DNA from: Xanthostigma xanthostigma
Taxonomy: Eukaryota; Arthropoda; Insecta; Raphidioptera; Raphidiidae
NCBI GenBank assembly: GCA_963575645.1
Contig: OY754464.1
Coordinates: forward strand, 59,494,948-59,558,947
DNA length: 64,000 bases
Reading direction: 5' to 3'
Part shown: piece after piece, positions 46,182-56,767 of the stretch
How positions within the stretch are numbered: position 1 is the stretch's first letter
Layout of the letters: each line of letters starts with the position of its first letter
Notes under the pieces: model-generated
Seen by the model: the letters and a program-made list of their open reading frames with translations, nothing else
Databases searched by the model: none
What the model was told of the DNA's origin: nothing
Translations under genes and position numbers: made by a program

Positions 46182-46788
46182 CTGCAAATAAATCTTAAGG
46201 GTCCTGCCAGCAAAAAATAACAACTCGAACGTAATGATCAAAAATTTAATAAAATAATTAATAATATTAACAAGAGTGATTAGCATATAAACTTTTGGCA
46301 AAATGCCCAGATCAGTACGCTACTGATTCAATTAGCGACGATATAAATTTTTACTTCAGTACCGTGAAGCGGTGATCATTAGTTTCCACGTAAAATACAA
46401 AGTGATACACAATAAACGTAATAATGGTAACAATTTATCTACAAAAAAAATCTATCATTCAGATCGCCTACGGATGAGGTTCAAAGTCCAACAATCGATC
46501 CGTCAAAACTACAACCAAAACGGCAACACAAACGTAACGCGACTCTAACAGCGACGATAAGACAAACCTCATTCGTAAGCTAAAAACTTATCTCAACAAC
46601 TCAAAATACAAATTACAACACGTTAAAATAGTTACAAATACAATGTCGAAATATTTTAATTAAACGTTGCTAACTTTATTTAACCAAATGTTAACAAACC
46701 GACAAGCGCAGTGTGAAATGAACTTTTCTTTGGAACAGCGCTATCCGTTCACAATATCACAACTGTCAAAAATAGTTCTGCCGGAAGG

Positions 46789-46970
46789 GCCATCAAACAC
46801 TGTAATCTAAAATTCAGTTAAGTTCAGCACGCCACTGACAAATTGACATACACAATGTTAAGCTTTAATTTAGCCTGAATGGCCGTCAAAACACTGCAAG
46901 TATGAAATTCATTTAAGTTTAGCACGCCACTGGCGAATTGACCTAACACAATATTAGGCTTTATCAACAA
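46789..46970. repeat. Tandem duplication, about 93 bp x 2
   Basis: Shared blocks GGCC(A/G)TCAAA, AGCACGCCACTG, AATTGAC and the AATRTTARGCTTTA pattern; lies in the putative intron between exons A and B. Confidence 0.7.
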
Positions 46971-47304
46971 ATGCAATTTCTTTATGATGGAAACTATGAT
47001 CCAACGCAGTCTAAGCACAGGTTCACGAAACAAAATAACAAAATAATTATTTCAGACCGTGAGAATTTATTGATGAAATGTTCGCATAAGGCGGCATGGC
47101 AGCATGAAGGCAACGTAGTGACGGGTGCTAGCGCGCGCAAACTTATTTCACAGTTACGACGTACGTCAATCAAAAACGTGCATTTTATTTAAAGTTGAAT
47201 TTAAGATGCGACGTACGTTTGATAAAGAATTTTAAAAGTCAAACGCAAATTATGATTTTAAATTGAACAGTTACGTAATATAGCACAAAACGTTATCACA
47301 CTAC

Positions 47305-47665
47305 CTGTAGGATGCAATGAAGGCTTTCCAGGACTCGTAGCCCTTTTCCAAGACAACTGGACTGGATTCAGTTAGCTGAAGTGATCGACCCAGCAACGCT
47401 CCAAGCCTCGTTACAGTGGTTCTTGTCAATGGTAGTAGAATCACAGCGTTTTTTATGCTGAACGGACGCCACGTGCTAATCAGGTACAACTCCAAACACG
47501 ATAACAATACGCAATTCACTAAAAGCTTTTCCCAACAGAAAAATAACAGGATGGCTTCAATTTCATAGCCACCGTACTCAATAATTTCGAAACCAACGAT
47601 CAAAACTCAAAAAAACACAACGGCAATACAATACGATACTCTCACAACGCTTGCCGGCAACCGAA
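47305..47665 (-). ncRNA. Candidate first exon A
   Basis: Minus-strand, GC-richer block ending CATTGCATCCTACAG with a GTAGTG donor at 47304. A frame of about 100 codons reads to the donor (GTTTVTRLGALLGR-like text) but stops 10 codons into exon B. The 5' limit is approximate. Best read as a UTR or long non-coding exon. Confidence 0.3.
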
Positions 47666-47892
47666 TCTCTGTATCTCGCTATTCAAAAAATCTTTACCAG
47701 TCGACATTGTACCTAACCGGACACAACACGTTTTATAACTATTCGCCAGAATCAATCGGGTAAAGGGGTCCACACACACTCAAAATTTTGTTGTGAACTT
47801 TTTACCGCCATTTGACGTTGTAGGTTCACGGGAGTGGTCGCTAAGCTCAGGGGTCGTCCTGACCTCTTTCTTACGACTAAAGCTAACCCGTT

Positions 47893-47895
<3 letters not shown>

Positions 47896-47939
<44 letters not shown>
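47896..47939. repeat. (TA)n tract at left edge of duplication copy 1
   Basis: AT repeat of about 22 units, followed by GTATATGGTTTAGGG, where identity with the 61.5-kb copy begins. Confidence 0.9.
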
Positions 47940-47945
<6 letters not shown>

Positions 47946-48986
47946 GGTTTAGGGTTAATGATGGCCAATTTTTTAAATAGCTTTGTTTAATTAAGACTTA
48001 CTTAATTAGCATTGGTTTAAGACGAATTTTTTTTCTTTTCATAATTAACAGAGATAATTAGCTTGAATTTCTTATTAGTCTTTTTGGCGGCGAATATATG
48101 TTTGAATGCAGGTATCTGTAATGCCGACAAGAGAGCCACCAAATGGCATAATACTTCAGTGGTCATAATTGAAATATAACTGTTTTGTTAAAAACATTAA
48201 TAATCATTAATTATATGGGGCAATTGCTTATACTATCAAGACCTACACATTTTATAGGGATTATAATTCATAATAAAAGTTGAATAACCGCCGAAATATA
48301 ACTGTTTTCACGAAAAAAAAAAAGTGACTGTTCAAACAGAATGACAATATTAGGTATCCGGTTGCAATTGTTAATTAGCTTTTTTAAACACAATCTTGTG
48401 TTGTTATCCAAAAATAACATTAAGACGGGATAATTTGTTTCCTATGGAAGCAATATTTATGAAATATGTCAAAATATATTCATTAATTGTTTTAAATTTA
48501 TAATTTTTCTACAAAAAATGATTCTACCACAAGTGTTTATATTATGTCAACAAAAGTTACATATATTTTAGGTCTAAATTTTATAGCGACGTAATAATTA
48601 TTAACATTTGTGATTATGATTTTATCAATCTTTAATTTAACATTTGAAGAATGCGAAAGTAACTCTTAAAAGCATAATTTTAAAATTTATAGGTCATTAG
48701 GTCTGTAATTTATTGAATATTTCCTATTTTCTCTATAAACAAATTTTCTAAACGACATATTTTACATTTTTGACCTTTAAAATGTTCATAATAATAATAT
48801 TTCGTATGATTTTGGCACAAGAAATAGATTAACTAAATTTTTGAATAAATTTTAAGTATAAATATTTCAAGTGTATTTTTATTTTCTTTAAAAATACTGA
48901 CTTATGCTATTTCTCAAATATACGGATTTCAAAGTTACCGTTTAATATATTTAGACAATAAAACGAAAAATTTTAAACAAAACGTG

Positions 48987-48992
48987 TTTATT
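48987..48992 (-). promoter_or_regulatory. Polyadenylation signal AATAAA
   Basis: Minus-strand AATAAA 66 bases after the stop of the terminal exon at 49058-49240. Confidence 0.5.
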
Positions 48993-49057
48993 TAAAAAGA
49001 TTCTACACATTGTTGGTATCACATTGTACGCTAACTAACATTATCAACAGTATATCT

Positions 49058-49240
49058 TTATAAATGACTTGAAATATCGTATATGTAGATTGTGGAAGGA
49101 CCCTCAGCCCGGCTTAGATGAGCATTTTCCAGGTTTTCGGCGTGGCGTCTCCTGTTATTAACTTCAACCGCAGAAATAAATACTTGTTTTTTGATGCTTG
49201 TTCCCGAATTTTGGAAAATATAGCAATACGTTGTTCTTCT
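49058..49240 (-). CDS. Terminal coding exon of an unidentified gene
   Basis: Minus strand: a strong acceptor (a T-rich tract then AG, 49241-49256) opens a 61-codon phase-0 frame. It reads RRTTYCYIFQNSGTSIKKQV, then FISAVEVNNRRRHAENLENA, and ends GPSTIYIYDISSHL-stop at 49058, with AATAAA shortly after. A second frame (REEQRIAIFSK...) is also open but stops earlier at 49114. I prefer phase 0 because the upstream exon at 50480-50667 ends in phase 0. Function unknown. The intron contains two nested MITEs, so it has grown recently. An identical copy lies at 62646-62828. Confidence 0.45.
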   Translation of the reverse strand, partial: RRTTYCYIFQNSGTSIKKQVFISAVEVNNRRRHAENLENAHLSRAEGPSTIYIYDISSHL

Positions 49241-49351
49241 CTAAAAAAAACAACAAAAATATTTAAAAGGTTTAGCTGTGGTGGCCCTATACACATACAA
49301 AATTTAAAAAATGTACCTAACGTAAAACGCTGACATTTTCTGTATGTGTTA

Positions 49352-50256
49352 AGGCCGCTGCACACGAGGCTAGAAACGCTACTAGGAGTTCTGCTATTCG
49401 GTAGGATGGGTACGAAGCTGGAAATGACGTCACTGCTGGCTAGCTCAGAAGATAGGTTTTAAAATTAGAACAGGGGCTATTTTCCCTGCTAGATTTGTTG
49501 CTAGGTATGAGCAAGAACCAATCAGGAAGCGGTATCTTCACGTGGGCACTTGACAAACGCCCACATGGCGTCATTCTGCCAGACAACAGACACGTTTAGC
49601 CGGGTATTCATTAGAGAGCCGTAACTGTAACATGTGTGACAGTAACGAGGTTCTAGTGTGTACGCGTGTTACAGTTTAGGCTCACGACGTCACCGGAACG
49701 CTTTCACCGAGCGTACTCATTTTGCGAGCTGTAACTGTAACCAAACAGATCAGAAACGAAGTTCTAGTGTGTACGAGAAGGCCAGTGGCCTGACAAGCCG
49801 GATTTATCCGCAGTTTCCTCTGACCATTCACTTATGACTATAAACTCGAATATTCTATTGTTGATACAACAAACAAGTTACAACCTCTCCTCTTGACGTC
49901 CACAAGCGCACTGCGAGCGCTTTTTGATTCGCGGCAAAAACCGACAATCGTCGGCTCGCTGCAAGCGGCACGCGTACCGATCGCAGCAGGTTTACGGACC
50001 ACGTACACACTATGTTTTTGGTAACAGTACATGCAACGGTTACGGTTACGGCTCGCTAATGAGTACCCGGCTTTTTGCTCTGCGTTTAATGTTTATATTC
50101 GAACTGTCACTGCGCGCGCACCAGATCTATCCACAAAACACGCTTGAAAAATAGTCCCGTATGCTTAAAAGCAATCAAGAAAACCAGCGCTAGAAAACTA
50201 GTAGGCAAATCTAGCAAGGAATCTAACAGCTTTTCTAGCCACGTGTGCAGTGGCCT
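49352..50256. mobile_element. PIF/Harbinger-like MITE with nested insertion
   Basis: Inverted ends AGGCCGCTGCACACGAGGCT and AGCCACGTGTGCAGTGGCCT, flanked by TTA (49349-49351 and 50257-50259), the 3-bp duplication typical of PIF/Harbinger. Without the 475-bp insert it is about 430 bp, like the 22148-22605 copy. No transposase. Confidence 0.8.
49598..50072. mobile_element. Nested 475-bp MITE
   Basis: Inverted ends AGCCGGGTATTCATTAG and CTAATGAGTACCCGGCT, with subterminal CCGTAAC repeats. Flanked by TTT on both sides. The 22.4-kb relative has the uninterrupted CACGTTTTGCTCTG, so exactly one TTT was duplicated on insertion (3 bp, PIF/Harbinger-like). Confidence 0.85.
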
Positions 50257-50260
50257 TTAA

Positions 50261-50382
50261 ACTCAAAGACCAAAAAGGCTCATTGAAGTAACACGAATTT
50301 CGCGATGTGGATGTTTTACAGTTACCACAACGCTTTGGGAGCTGTTTTGTAGCTCAATGAGCGTTATCGGTCTTTGAGCGTA
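50261..50382. mobile_element. Small MITE, about 122 bp
   Basis: Left ACTCAAAGACC...GGCTCATTGA and right AGCTCAATGAGCG...GGTCTTTGAGCG are inverse matches. Confidence 0.6.
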
Positions 50383-50479
50383 ACATTTGCACTAATTTTT
50401 GAGACATACTAATCGTTTCCTACAATTAAACCGATATACAAAAATTACTTAACATTAAGATTAGATAGAAAAAGATTAC

Positions 50480-50667
50480 CATAATAGATTGATTTTCAAA
50501 TATTGTGTTGACAACTGGTCTTCGAACGAACCAACGAAAGACGGATTCCAGTTGCTTCGAATCATCATACGTTGTGTTGTCGAAGGTGACCATTTCGAGA
50601 AAATCTGATTTCACAATAATCTGGGTAGTAACGATAGCTCTGAACCGTTGATTTATATTTTTTTTAC
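50480..50667 (-). CDS. Internal coding exon, unidentified gene
   Basis: Minus strand: acceptor ATATACTTTTAG (50668-50679), a 188-nt exon entered in phase 1, and donor GTAATC (50474-50479) left in phase 0. It encodes KKNINQRFRAIVTTQIIVKS, then DFLEMVTFDNTTYDDSKQLE, then FRWFVRRPVVNTIFENQSIM. Splicing to 49058-49240 keeps the frame (phase 0 to 0). No family recognised. A decayed twin lies immediately upstream (50814-51001). Alternative: a relic exon of a mobile element, but the splice sites and open frame favour a host gene. Confidence 0.45.
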
Positions 50668-50813
50668 CTAAAAGTATATAAAAATTAACTTCGAAAATCT
50701 TTTTCTTCACATATAGTAAGCAAAATATATGAAATTATTATTCAAATAACGAAATTAAACCGAGACACATACCACATAACCACATAACATTACGATTAGA
50801 TAGAAAAAATTAC

Positions 50814-51001
50814 CATAAGATTGATTTGGAAATGTGCTGACAACAGTGGTCTCCGAATGAACCTTCGATCCACGAATTACAAGTTGCTTCGAGTCGACTA
50901 AACTGTCGTATAGCTTTCGATCGTGGCTATTTCCTGAATATCCGATTTGAAAATGGTCTGTAACGATAGCTCTAAACCGCAGATTTATTTTTTTTTTTTA
51001 C
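50814..51001 (-). pseudogene. Decayed tandem twin of the exon at 50480-50667
   Basis: Same length (188 nt), same acceptor (ACACTTTTAG) and donor (GTAATT) positions, and shared RFRAIVT and DSKQL segments. A longer A-run near its 5' end (12 versus 8) puts stops in every entry frame, and internal shifts break the alignment. It may once have been a mutually exclusive alternative exon. Confidence 0.5.
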
Positions 51002-51329
51002 CTAAAAGTGTATAAAACATAACGTCGAAATTCTTTTTTTTTCATAATACATAGTAATAACTAGAAAATATATGCATTTTACCTGTATCGTTAAAAAACG
51101 AAATATAGCTAAATTCACATAATATTGTAGATCTGTTTGTTTAAAACGTCGAATTTAAATACTGAAACCGCATAAAGTATACTATATGTAAAAATTCAAG
51201 AGTTTAACCTTACATTTATGAATTGACAGCTCCGAATCTTAATCAAAACCATAGACTATGGAGGTTAAAACATTCAATATATTGTACGCTAACAATAACT
51301 GAATCGATTTGAACCCTGTTTTACCGACT

Positions 51330-53928
51330 GCGGATTTTTCTAGCGCTAATTTGAAAATGAAAGTTAGGCATTATTTTTGCTTATAATTAACTCATTTTTA
51401 GACTGATTTTGAAATTATTTATATGCAATTACATAATTTTTGATAAATAAATACGTCATTTTATTGTAACTGAAGATTTTGTGAATTTTTATAATTGAAC
51501 AAAATAATCTCACATTAAAACGAAATACATCAAATTGTAGAAAAATATGCAGTCAACTTGCTAATAATATGCGACCATTATATTATGAAGATAGAAAACT
51601 GAACATATTTTTAATGTTAACGTGGTTTTTACAGAGCTGGAATAACTATTTGTTTTTTTCTATATATTTCAAAACTTTACAATAATGCTTTGTTTGCTAA
51701 TAGTGGCGAATTTTAAGGATTGTGTATTTTTCTGATTTCGTCAAAAATTTACATAACTCTGAAAAACATGTTTTTGGGAAAAAAATCTGTTACTCTGTTT
51801 GTGAAAAAATAAATTAAACGGATGATGTACTCAAGGGCATAGATAAGGGGAAGGTTGAGGGGGTAATTATCCCTCAGGATCATAATAATAAAACAATAAA
51901 ACTGAAAAAAAACGAATACCTGACTAAAAATAAAATTTAGAAAATCTTGATTAAAAAAAAATTGGTTTGGGCATTAATATTTTGCTTGACACATTTTTTC
52001 GTGAGTATTCTTGTGTGATATTTAAAAAAGGGTAAAAAAAATTCTTTTTTTTTTTTGTTTTAAAGAGAAAAAAAAACTTTCTTTTCTTTCTTATACTATA
52101 TCAAATGTCAATATTTTTGAAGATCAGATAAATAATCCACTGTTGAAAATTTTCAAAATTAATACTTAATACGCCTCTGGAAAAACCACCGCATTACATC
52201 CACTTCGGCATTAAATAGAATTTCTTTAAATCTTTCTGTATATATAAAAGGAAACCGTTACTGATTGACTGATTGACTGACTGACTGGTCTATCAACGCA
52301 CAGCTCAAACCGCTGAACTGATTGGGTTGATATTTGGCACATAGATAGTTATTATGACGTAGGCACCCACTAAGAACGGATTTTTGAAAATTCAACCCCT
52401 AAAAGGGTGTAACGGGGGTTTAAAATATGAATGGAGAATCAACATACAGCACAAACCATTGTACGGATTGGGCTGAAATTTGGCACACATGATATTATAA
52501 CGTAAGCATCCGCTAAAAGCAGACTTTTGAAAATTCAACCCATAAAAGGGTTTAACGTAGGTTCAAATTTGCACTGACAAAAATCGTAGATGTCCCCCTG
52601 GATTTTAACGATTTTTTAAATATGGCCATTTTATCAGAGACCTTTACACACCCTTTCCACCCCCTTAGGATGCGAATTTTAAAAAATCCCTTCTTAACGG
52701 GTGCTTACGTCATTAAAAGAACCTTCTGTCCAAATTTCAAGTTTATATCTCAAGCGGTTTGACCTGTACATTTATGAATCAGTCAGTCAGGACAAACTGT
52801 TGTATTATATATATCGTAGGCGTTTTTAAGCGCCAATTTGAAACTGAAATCTAGGCAATATCTTTGCTTATAATTTACTCATTTTTAGTCCGATTTCGAA
52901 GTTATTTATATGTAATTACATAATTTTTGACCAATAAACCCGTTTTTTTGTCATAAATAAAGATTTTGACCATTTATATAATTGAAAAAGTTAATCTTAA
53001 ACCAATATAAAATTTATGAAAATGTTAAAAATACGCAGTAAACTTTCTACAGATATTCGTGCATTATATTGTGAATATTAGAAAACTAAAAATATTTTTG
53101 ATGTTAAACGTGAATTTTATAGGGTTGGACTAACGATTTGTATGTAATATACAAATTTCATTATTTTTCTTTCAAATTTAATCGAAATTTTGATTTTAAA
53201 TTTTTAAAATAATTTTTTCTTCACCTAGGATGACGGATTTTAAGGGCTGCGTATTTTTTTGAGTTCGTCAAAATTTTTCAAAATTTTACAATAACTTTCC
53301 GTTTTGAGGCTTTTTGACTCTGAAAAACATGTTTTTTGGAAAAAGTCTGTTAGTCTGTTTATGAAAAAATAAATCAAACGGATGATGACCTCAAAGGCGT
53401 AGATAGGGGGTAATTACCCCCCAGAATTATAATAATAAAAAAATAAAACTGTTAATAGTTCGAACACCTGACTAAAAATAAAATTTAGAAATACTTCTTG
53501 AAAAAATTTTTTTAAAAATGGTTTGGAAATTAATATTTTACTTGACACCTTCCTTCGTGAGTATTCTTGTATGATATTGAGAAGACTGTAAAAAAAATGA
53601 TATTTTTACTTTAAATTTTCACTTACAATCCAACCCCTAAAAGGATTTAACAGGGATTCAAATTTGCACGGACAAAAATCATGTGTCTCTCATTTTAACG
53701 ATTTTTGAAATATGGACTTAAATAGTGCCGGATTAGTAAAACTCTACTGTATTTTGAAAATAAAAAAAATCAGCTGTTCTTTTGTTTTGACTGGATCTGT
53801 CAGTTTTGCATAACGTGGAACATATTACGCAAATATCATATTAAATACTAGCCATTACCCGCGTCACCTCACGCGATATCAGAAATTTTCGTTTCTTTAT
53901 GATACTATATCAAATGTCATATTTCATA
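51330..53928 (+). repeat. Diverged tandem duplication (about 1.5-kb period)
   Basis: 51330-52130 and 52815-53928 share, in order, TTGCTTATAATT(A/T)ACTCATTT, ATTACATAATTTTTGA, AAACATGTTTTTTGG-type R1 blocks, AAACGGATGATG and GTGAGTATTCTTGT. Between them lies a Helitron (52235-52810). The end of the second unit contains R1 sequence (53755-53928: CAGCTGTTCTTTTGTTTTGA, CACCTCACGCGATATC). Confidence 0.6.
52235..52810 (+). mobile_element. Short Helitron, copy 3 (degenerate)
   Basis: TCTGTATATATAAAAGGAAA start and GACTGACTGACTGG repeats. The CTATCAACGCACAGCTC body is partly duplicated; the CTAG end is not clear. Confidence 0.55.
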
Positions 53929-54384
53929 CTAGCCGTTACCCGTGGCTTCGCACACGATGGAGACGAAACACGGATGCATTCCCATTATTTCCTTCTCGAC
54001 GCAGACTCCCCTAATAAATTTTAAAATTAATGACGTTCACGTGATCAATGTTCTGACAAACCTTGAAAATGACACCCATGTTGATTTTTAGACTATTTAC
54101 CTCGCTTCTGATACAGCATGAAAGACGCGTTGATTTATTTGTTGACAGGAGCAATCCTGCGCATTTTCGAATTAACGCATGTATAATATGATTTCTGTTA
54201 CACCCTTTAAGTGGCTGAATTTTCAAAAATCTGTTCTTAGCGGATGCCTACGTCGTAATAACTATATGTGTGCCAAATTTCAGCCCAATCCGTTCAGTGG
54301 TTTGGCCGGTGCGTTGTCTGTCAGTCAGTCGCGGAACTCTTGTATATATAGATCAGTCAGTCGCGGAACTCTTGTATATATAGA
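53929..54384 (-). mobile_element. Short Helitron, copy 4
   Basis: On minus it starts TCTATATATACAAGAG and ends GTGTGCGAAGCCACGGG...CGGCTAG before T. The 5' 33 bp is tandemly doubled. It sits in the R1 fragment. Confidence 0.7.
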
Positions 54385-54789
54385 TAGAAGATAGATTTAT
54401 AGCTTAATACGGCTCTGGGAAAACGTCAGTGCATTAAATCCACTTCACATAAAAATAGAATTTCTTCACGGCTGACAGATTAAATCTTGGTTCGTTGAAT
54501 GTTTTTTACTTCTTTTTTTCTCAAATTAAATTATATTACTAAGCTCAAAGTGTCGCAAAATTATACACCGATTTTCAAACTATGATAAAATTTTGTGAGA
54601 TAATTTTTGTGCAAAACATTTAGTAATTATTTGGACAAGTTTAAAAGTATACTGGTTCAATTAGCACAGATGAATCTGTTAAAAATTTTTAAAAATAATA
54701 CTTAATACGGCTCTTGAAAACTCAATGCATTAAAACGACTACAACTGCTTCAACATTAAATAGTAGAATTTTCAATTTCTTTACAGTAT
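54385..54789. other. No gene seen
   Basis: AT-rich sequence, partly similar in style to the 51-53 kb repeats. Confidence 0.35.
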
Positions 54790-55425
54790 TCGTCCGTGCA
54801 TTCTAATGGTATATAACGTGTGTTTCAATACGGAGTTTTGCTCAGAATGTGAATAGTCTTGTACGTAAAAAGTGTTTTTTTCAAAATTTCAGTATTCAAC
54901 TGAGTTAAAATAAATCAAATGTAATCTGTATATAATATTATTTTGTGGAAATAATTAACACTTTTCTTAAAATAGCGATAACAAAATTTATAAATAGTTG
55001 TGTTGCGTTCAGTCTAATGTATGACAAACGTGTTAATCAATACGAAGTTTTGCTCAGAATGTGAATAGTCTTGTACGTAAAAAGTGCTTTTTTCAAAATT
55101 TCAGTATTCAACTGAGTTAAAATAAATCAAATATAATCTGTATATAATATTATTTTGTGGAAATAATTAACACTTTTCTTAAAATAGCGATAACAAAATT
55201 TATAAATAGTTGTGTTGCGTTCAGTCTAATGTATGACAAACGTGTTAATCAATACGGAGTTTTGCTCAGAATGTGAATAGTCGTCGTGTACGTAAAAAAA
55301 TGCTTTTTTCAAAATTTCAGTATTCAACTGAGTTAAAATCAATCGAATATAATCTGTATATAATATTATTTTGTGGAAATAATTAACACTTTGCTTAAAA
55401 TAGCGATAACAAAAATAACAAATAG
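54790..55425 (+). repeat. 212-bp tandem repeat, about three units
   Basis: The block GGAGTTTTGCTCAGAATGTG begins near 54831, 55043 and 55255, exactly 212 bp apart. Units two and three are nearly identical; the first has a diverged start. It ends where a PIF/Harbinger-like element begins. Confidence 0.9.
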
Positions 55426-55428
55426 TAA

Positions 55429-56341
55429 AGGTGTGTTTACACTGTAAAAATGGATATTGGAAAATTGTATTCTACAGAAGGTACAGTGGAGTGTAACAAG
55501 TATTCGTACACCTAACTTTGCATAAAAAAAAACAACAACACATATTTGATAGACTTTCTTTGGTTTTTTTTTTATATAAAAAGTATAAGAATAGGGTATC
55601 AGTGTCTATGCTTCGCGAGGTGTTTCTTTACTAGAAATTGATTGTTTTCGAATTTATTTTGGGGTGGTAAATAGGATCGACGATTGAGTATTCCATGCTT
55701 TATGTTTTGGATCGTTATCTTGTAAAAATATCCAACCATTATTAAAACCTAATGCTGCTGCACTGGACAGAAGTTTCTCTTTTAGAATATTAATGTATAT
55801 CATTTACCCAATATTTCGCGCAGATCTACTATGATAATCGTTATTATGTAATACGTTCCGAACGGCACTGATCGAAATACAATTAATTTCTTGTAATAAA
55901 CGAACGAAAGTTTTAGAAGATTTTATGAGCTTTCATTTAGTATCAAACAAATTTGCCCAACGACGCAACGTTTTCGAGATATAAGCTAAAAAGTTTTCAG
56001 ATTGATAATTAACTGCGGTGCGTAGTCTCCGGAACTGCTCATCCAATTTCAATTTTTATTTCATCAATATTTAGAATGGATCTTCAGGATGAACATAGGC
56101 TACATATTATCGCGCGAAAGTAAAATCGCTTTTTATGGAGACCAAGTTTGCAACGCAGTCGACGAAAAAAACGATGGCAATCTACAAATTCAGGCCAAGC
56201 CGGCCGCTAGTTATGTATAAAAATAAACAAAAATTGTTAATTTCAAGTAAGTATTTGTATGTTAACCAAGAACTGATTTAAAACAAATCATCTTTGGAAA
56301 AAATCAATTCGATAATATTAGTTTCTGGTGTGAACGCACCT
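55429..56341. mobile_element. PIF/Harbinger-like element hosting a Tc1 relic
   Basis: Inverted ends AGGTGTGTTTACAC and GTGTGAACGCACCT, with TAA on both sides (55426-55428, 56342-56344). Most of the interior is the Tc1-like insertion at 55484. Confidence 0.75.
55484..56215 (-). mobile_element. Tc1-like transposase relic
   Basis: The end CAGTGGAGTGTAACAAGTAT after TA is a Tc1-type inverted repeat. Minus-strand reading near 55730-55790 gives AAALGFNNGWIFLQDNDPKH, the catalytic QDNDPKH motif of Tc1 transposases. Near 56150 it gives FRRLRCKLGLHKKRF, matching the N-terminal DNA-binding region. The frame is interrupted several times and the left-hand partner repeat was not found. Confidence 0.75.
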
Positions 56342-56344
56342 TAA

Positions 56345-56675
56345 TTTGACCAGAAATATTCTAAACTCTGAAATAGGTAAATATTTTCCTTTGATCAGTG
56401 TTCTTTAATTTTTTGGTAAAACTGTACTGCAGGCATATAGAGAAATGAGTTCGCAGATATTTCTATCTTTTTCCTTTACATATTACCAGAGACTTCGCTG
56501 CCATGGAGGTATAGACTATAGTTGGCCACTGCTTATTAAAATGACGCAATGCTTGTTAAGCCATGCTGTTTTTTGATTTATATTTTGTGCCTGACATTTT
56601 TCTACGATATTTTATATTTGTCAGAGACAAGTTTATTGTGTTGTTCGTGCTATTATCTACATTTGTTTGTTGTAG
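56345..56675. other. Upstream of the 56.7-59.3 kb gene; no exon chosen
   Basis: No clear promoter or first exon is visible. The hydrophobic frame from 56549 is probably intron read-through into the exon at 56676. Confidence 0.35.
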
Positions 56676-56767
56676 TGTTTGGATTTAACACACCGCCAAC
56701 AAAATTTCATTTTCAAGGTTACATTGTCATTGAAGTAAAATGCACTATTTCCCAGCTAATGAAAAAA
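56676..56767 (+). CDS. Upstream coding exon of the RRxW(T/S)TPE gene
   Basis: Acceptor TTTGTTGTAG, exon reading FGFNTPPTKFHFQGYIVIEV then KCTISQLMKK, and a consensus donor GTAAGT at 56768. It leaves in phase 0, which fits the next exon. Earlier exons are not identified. The mobile elements just upstream (PIF/Harbinger plus Tc1) may lie in the preceding intron. Confidence 0.4.

Larger units (their letters stand above)
47937..50412 (+). repeat. Exact direct repeat, copy 1 (2,476 bp)
   Basis: Every block I compared (48.0, 48.3, 49.0, 49.1, 49.6, 49.9, 50.4 kb) is identical to the sequence 13,588 bases downstream, with no indel, and encoded frames match residue for residue. The unit holds a gene's last exon and a PIF/Harbinger-like MITE with a nested MITE. 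Confidence 0.95.

Noticed and set aside
49114-49365. 83-codon minus-strand frame MCSGLNTYRKC... as the coding frame
   Set aside because: Its first half is intron sequence. Beyond the acceptor, the phase-0 frame is longer and fits the upstream exon.
55449-55492. ATGGATATTGGAAAATTG as first exon of the 56.7-kb gene
   Set aside because: It lies inside the terminal inverted repeat region of the PIF/Harbinger-like element and is cut by the Tc1 end.
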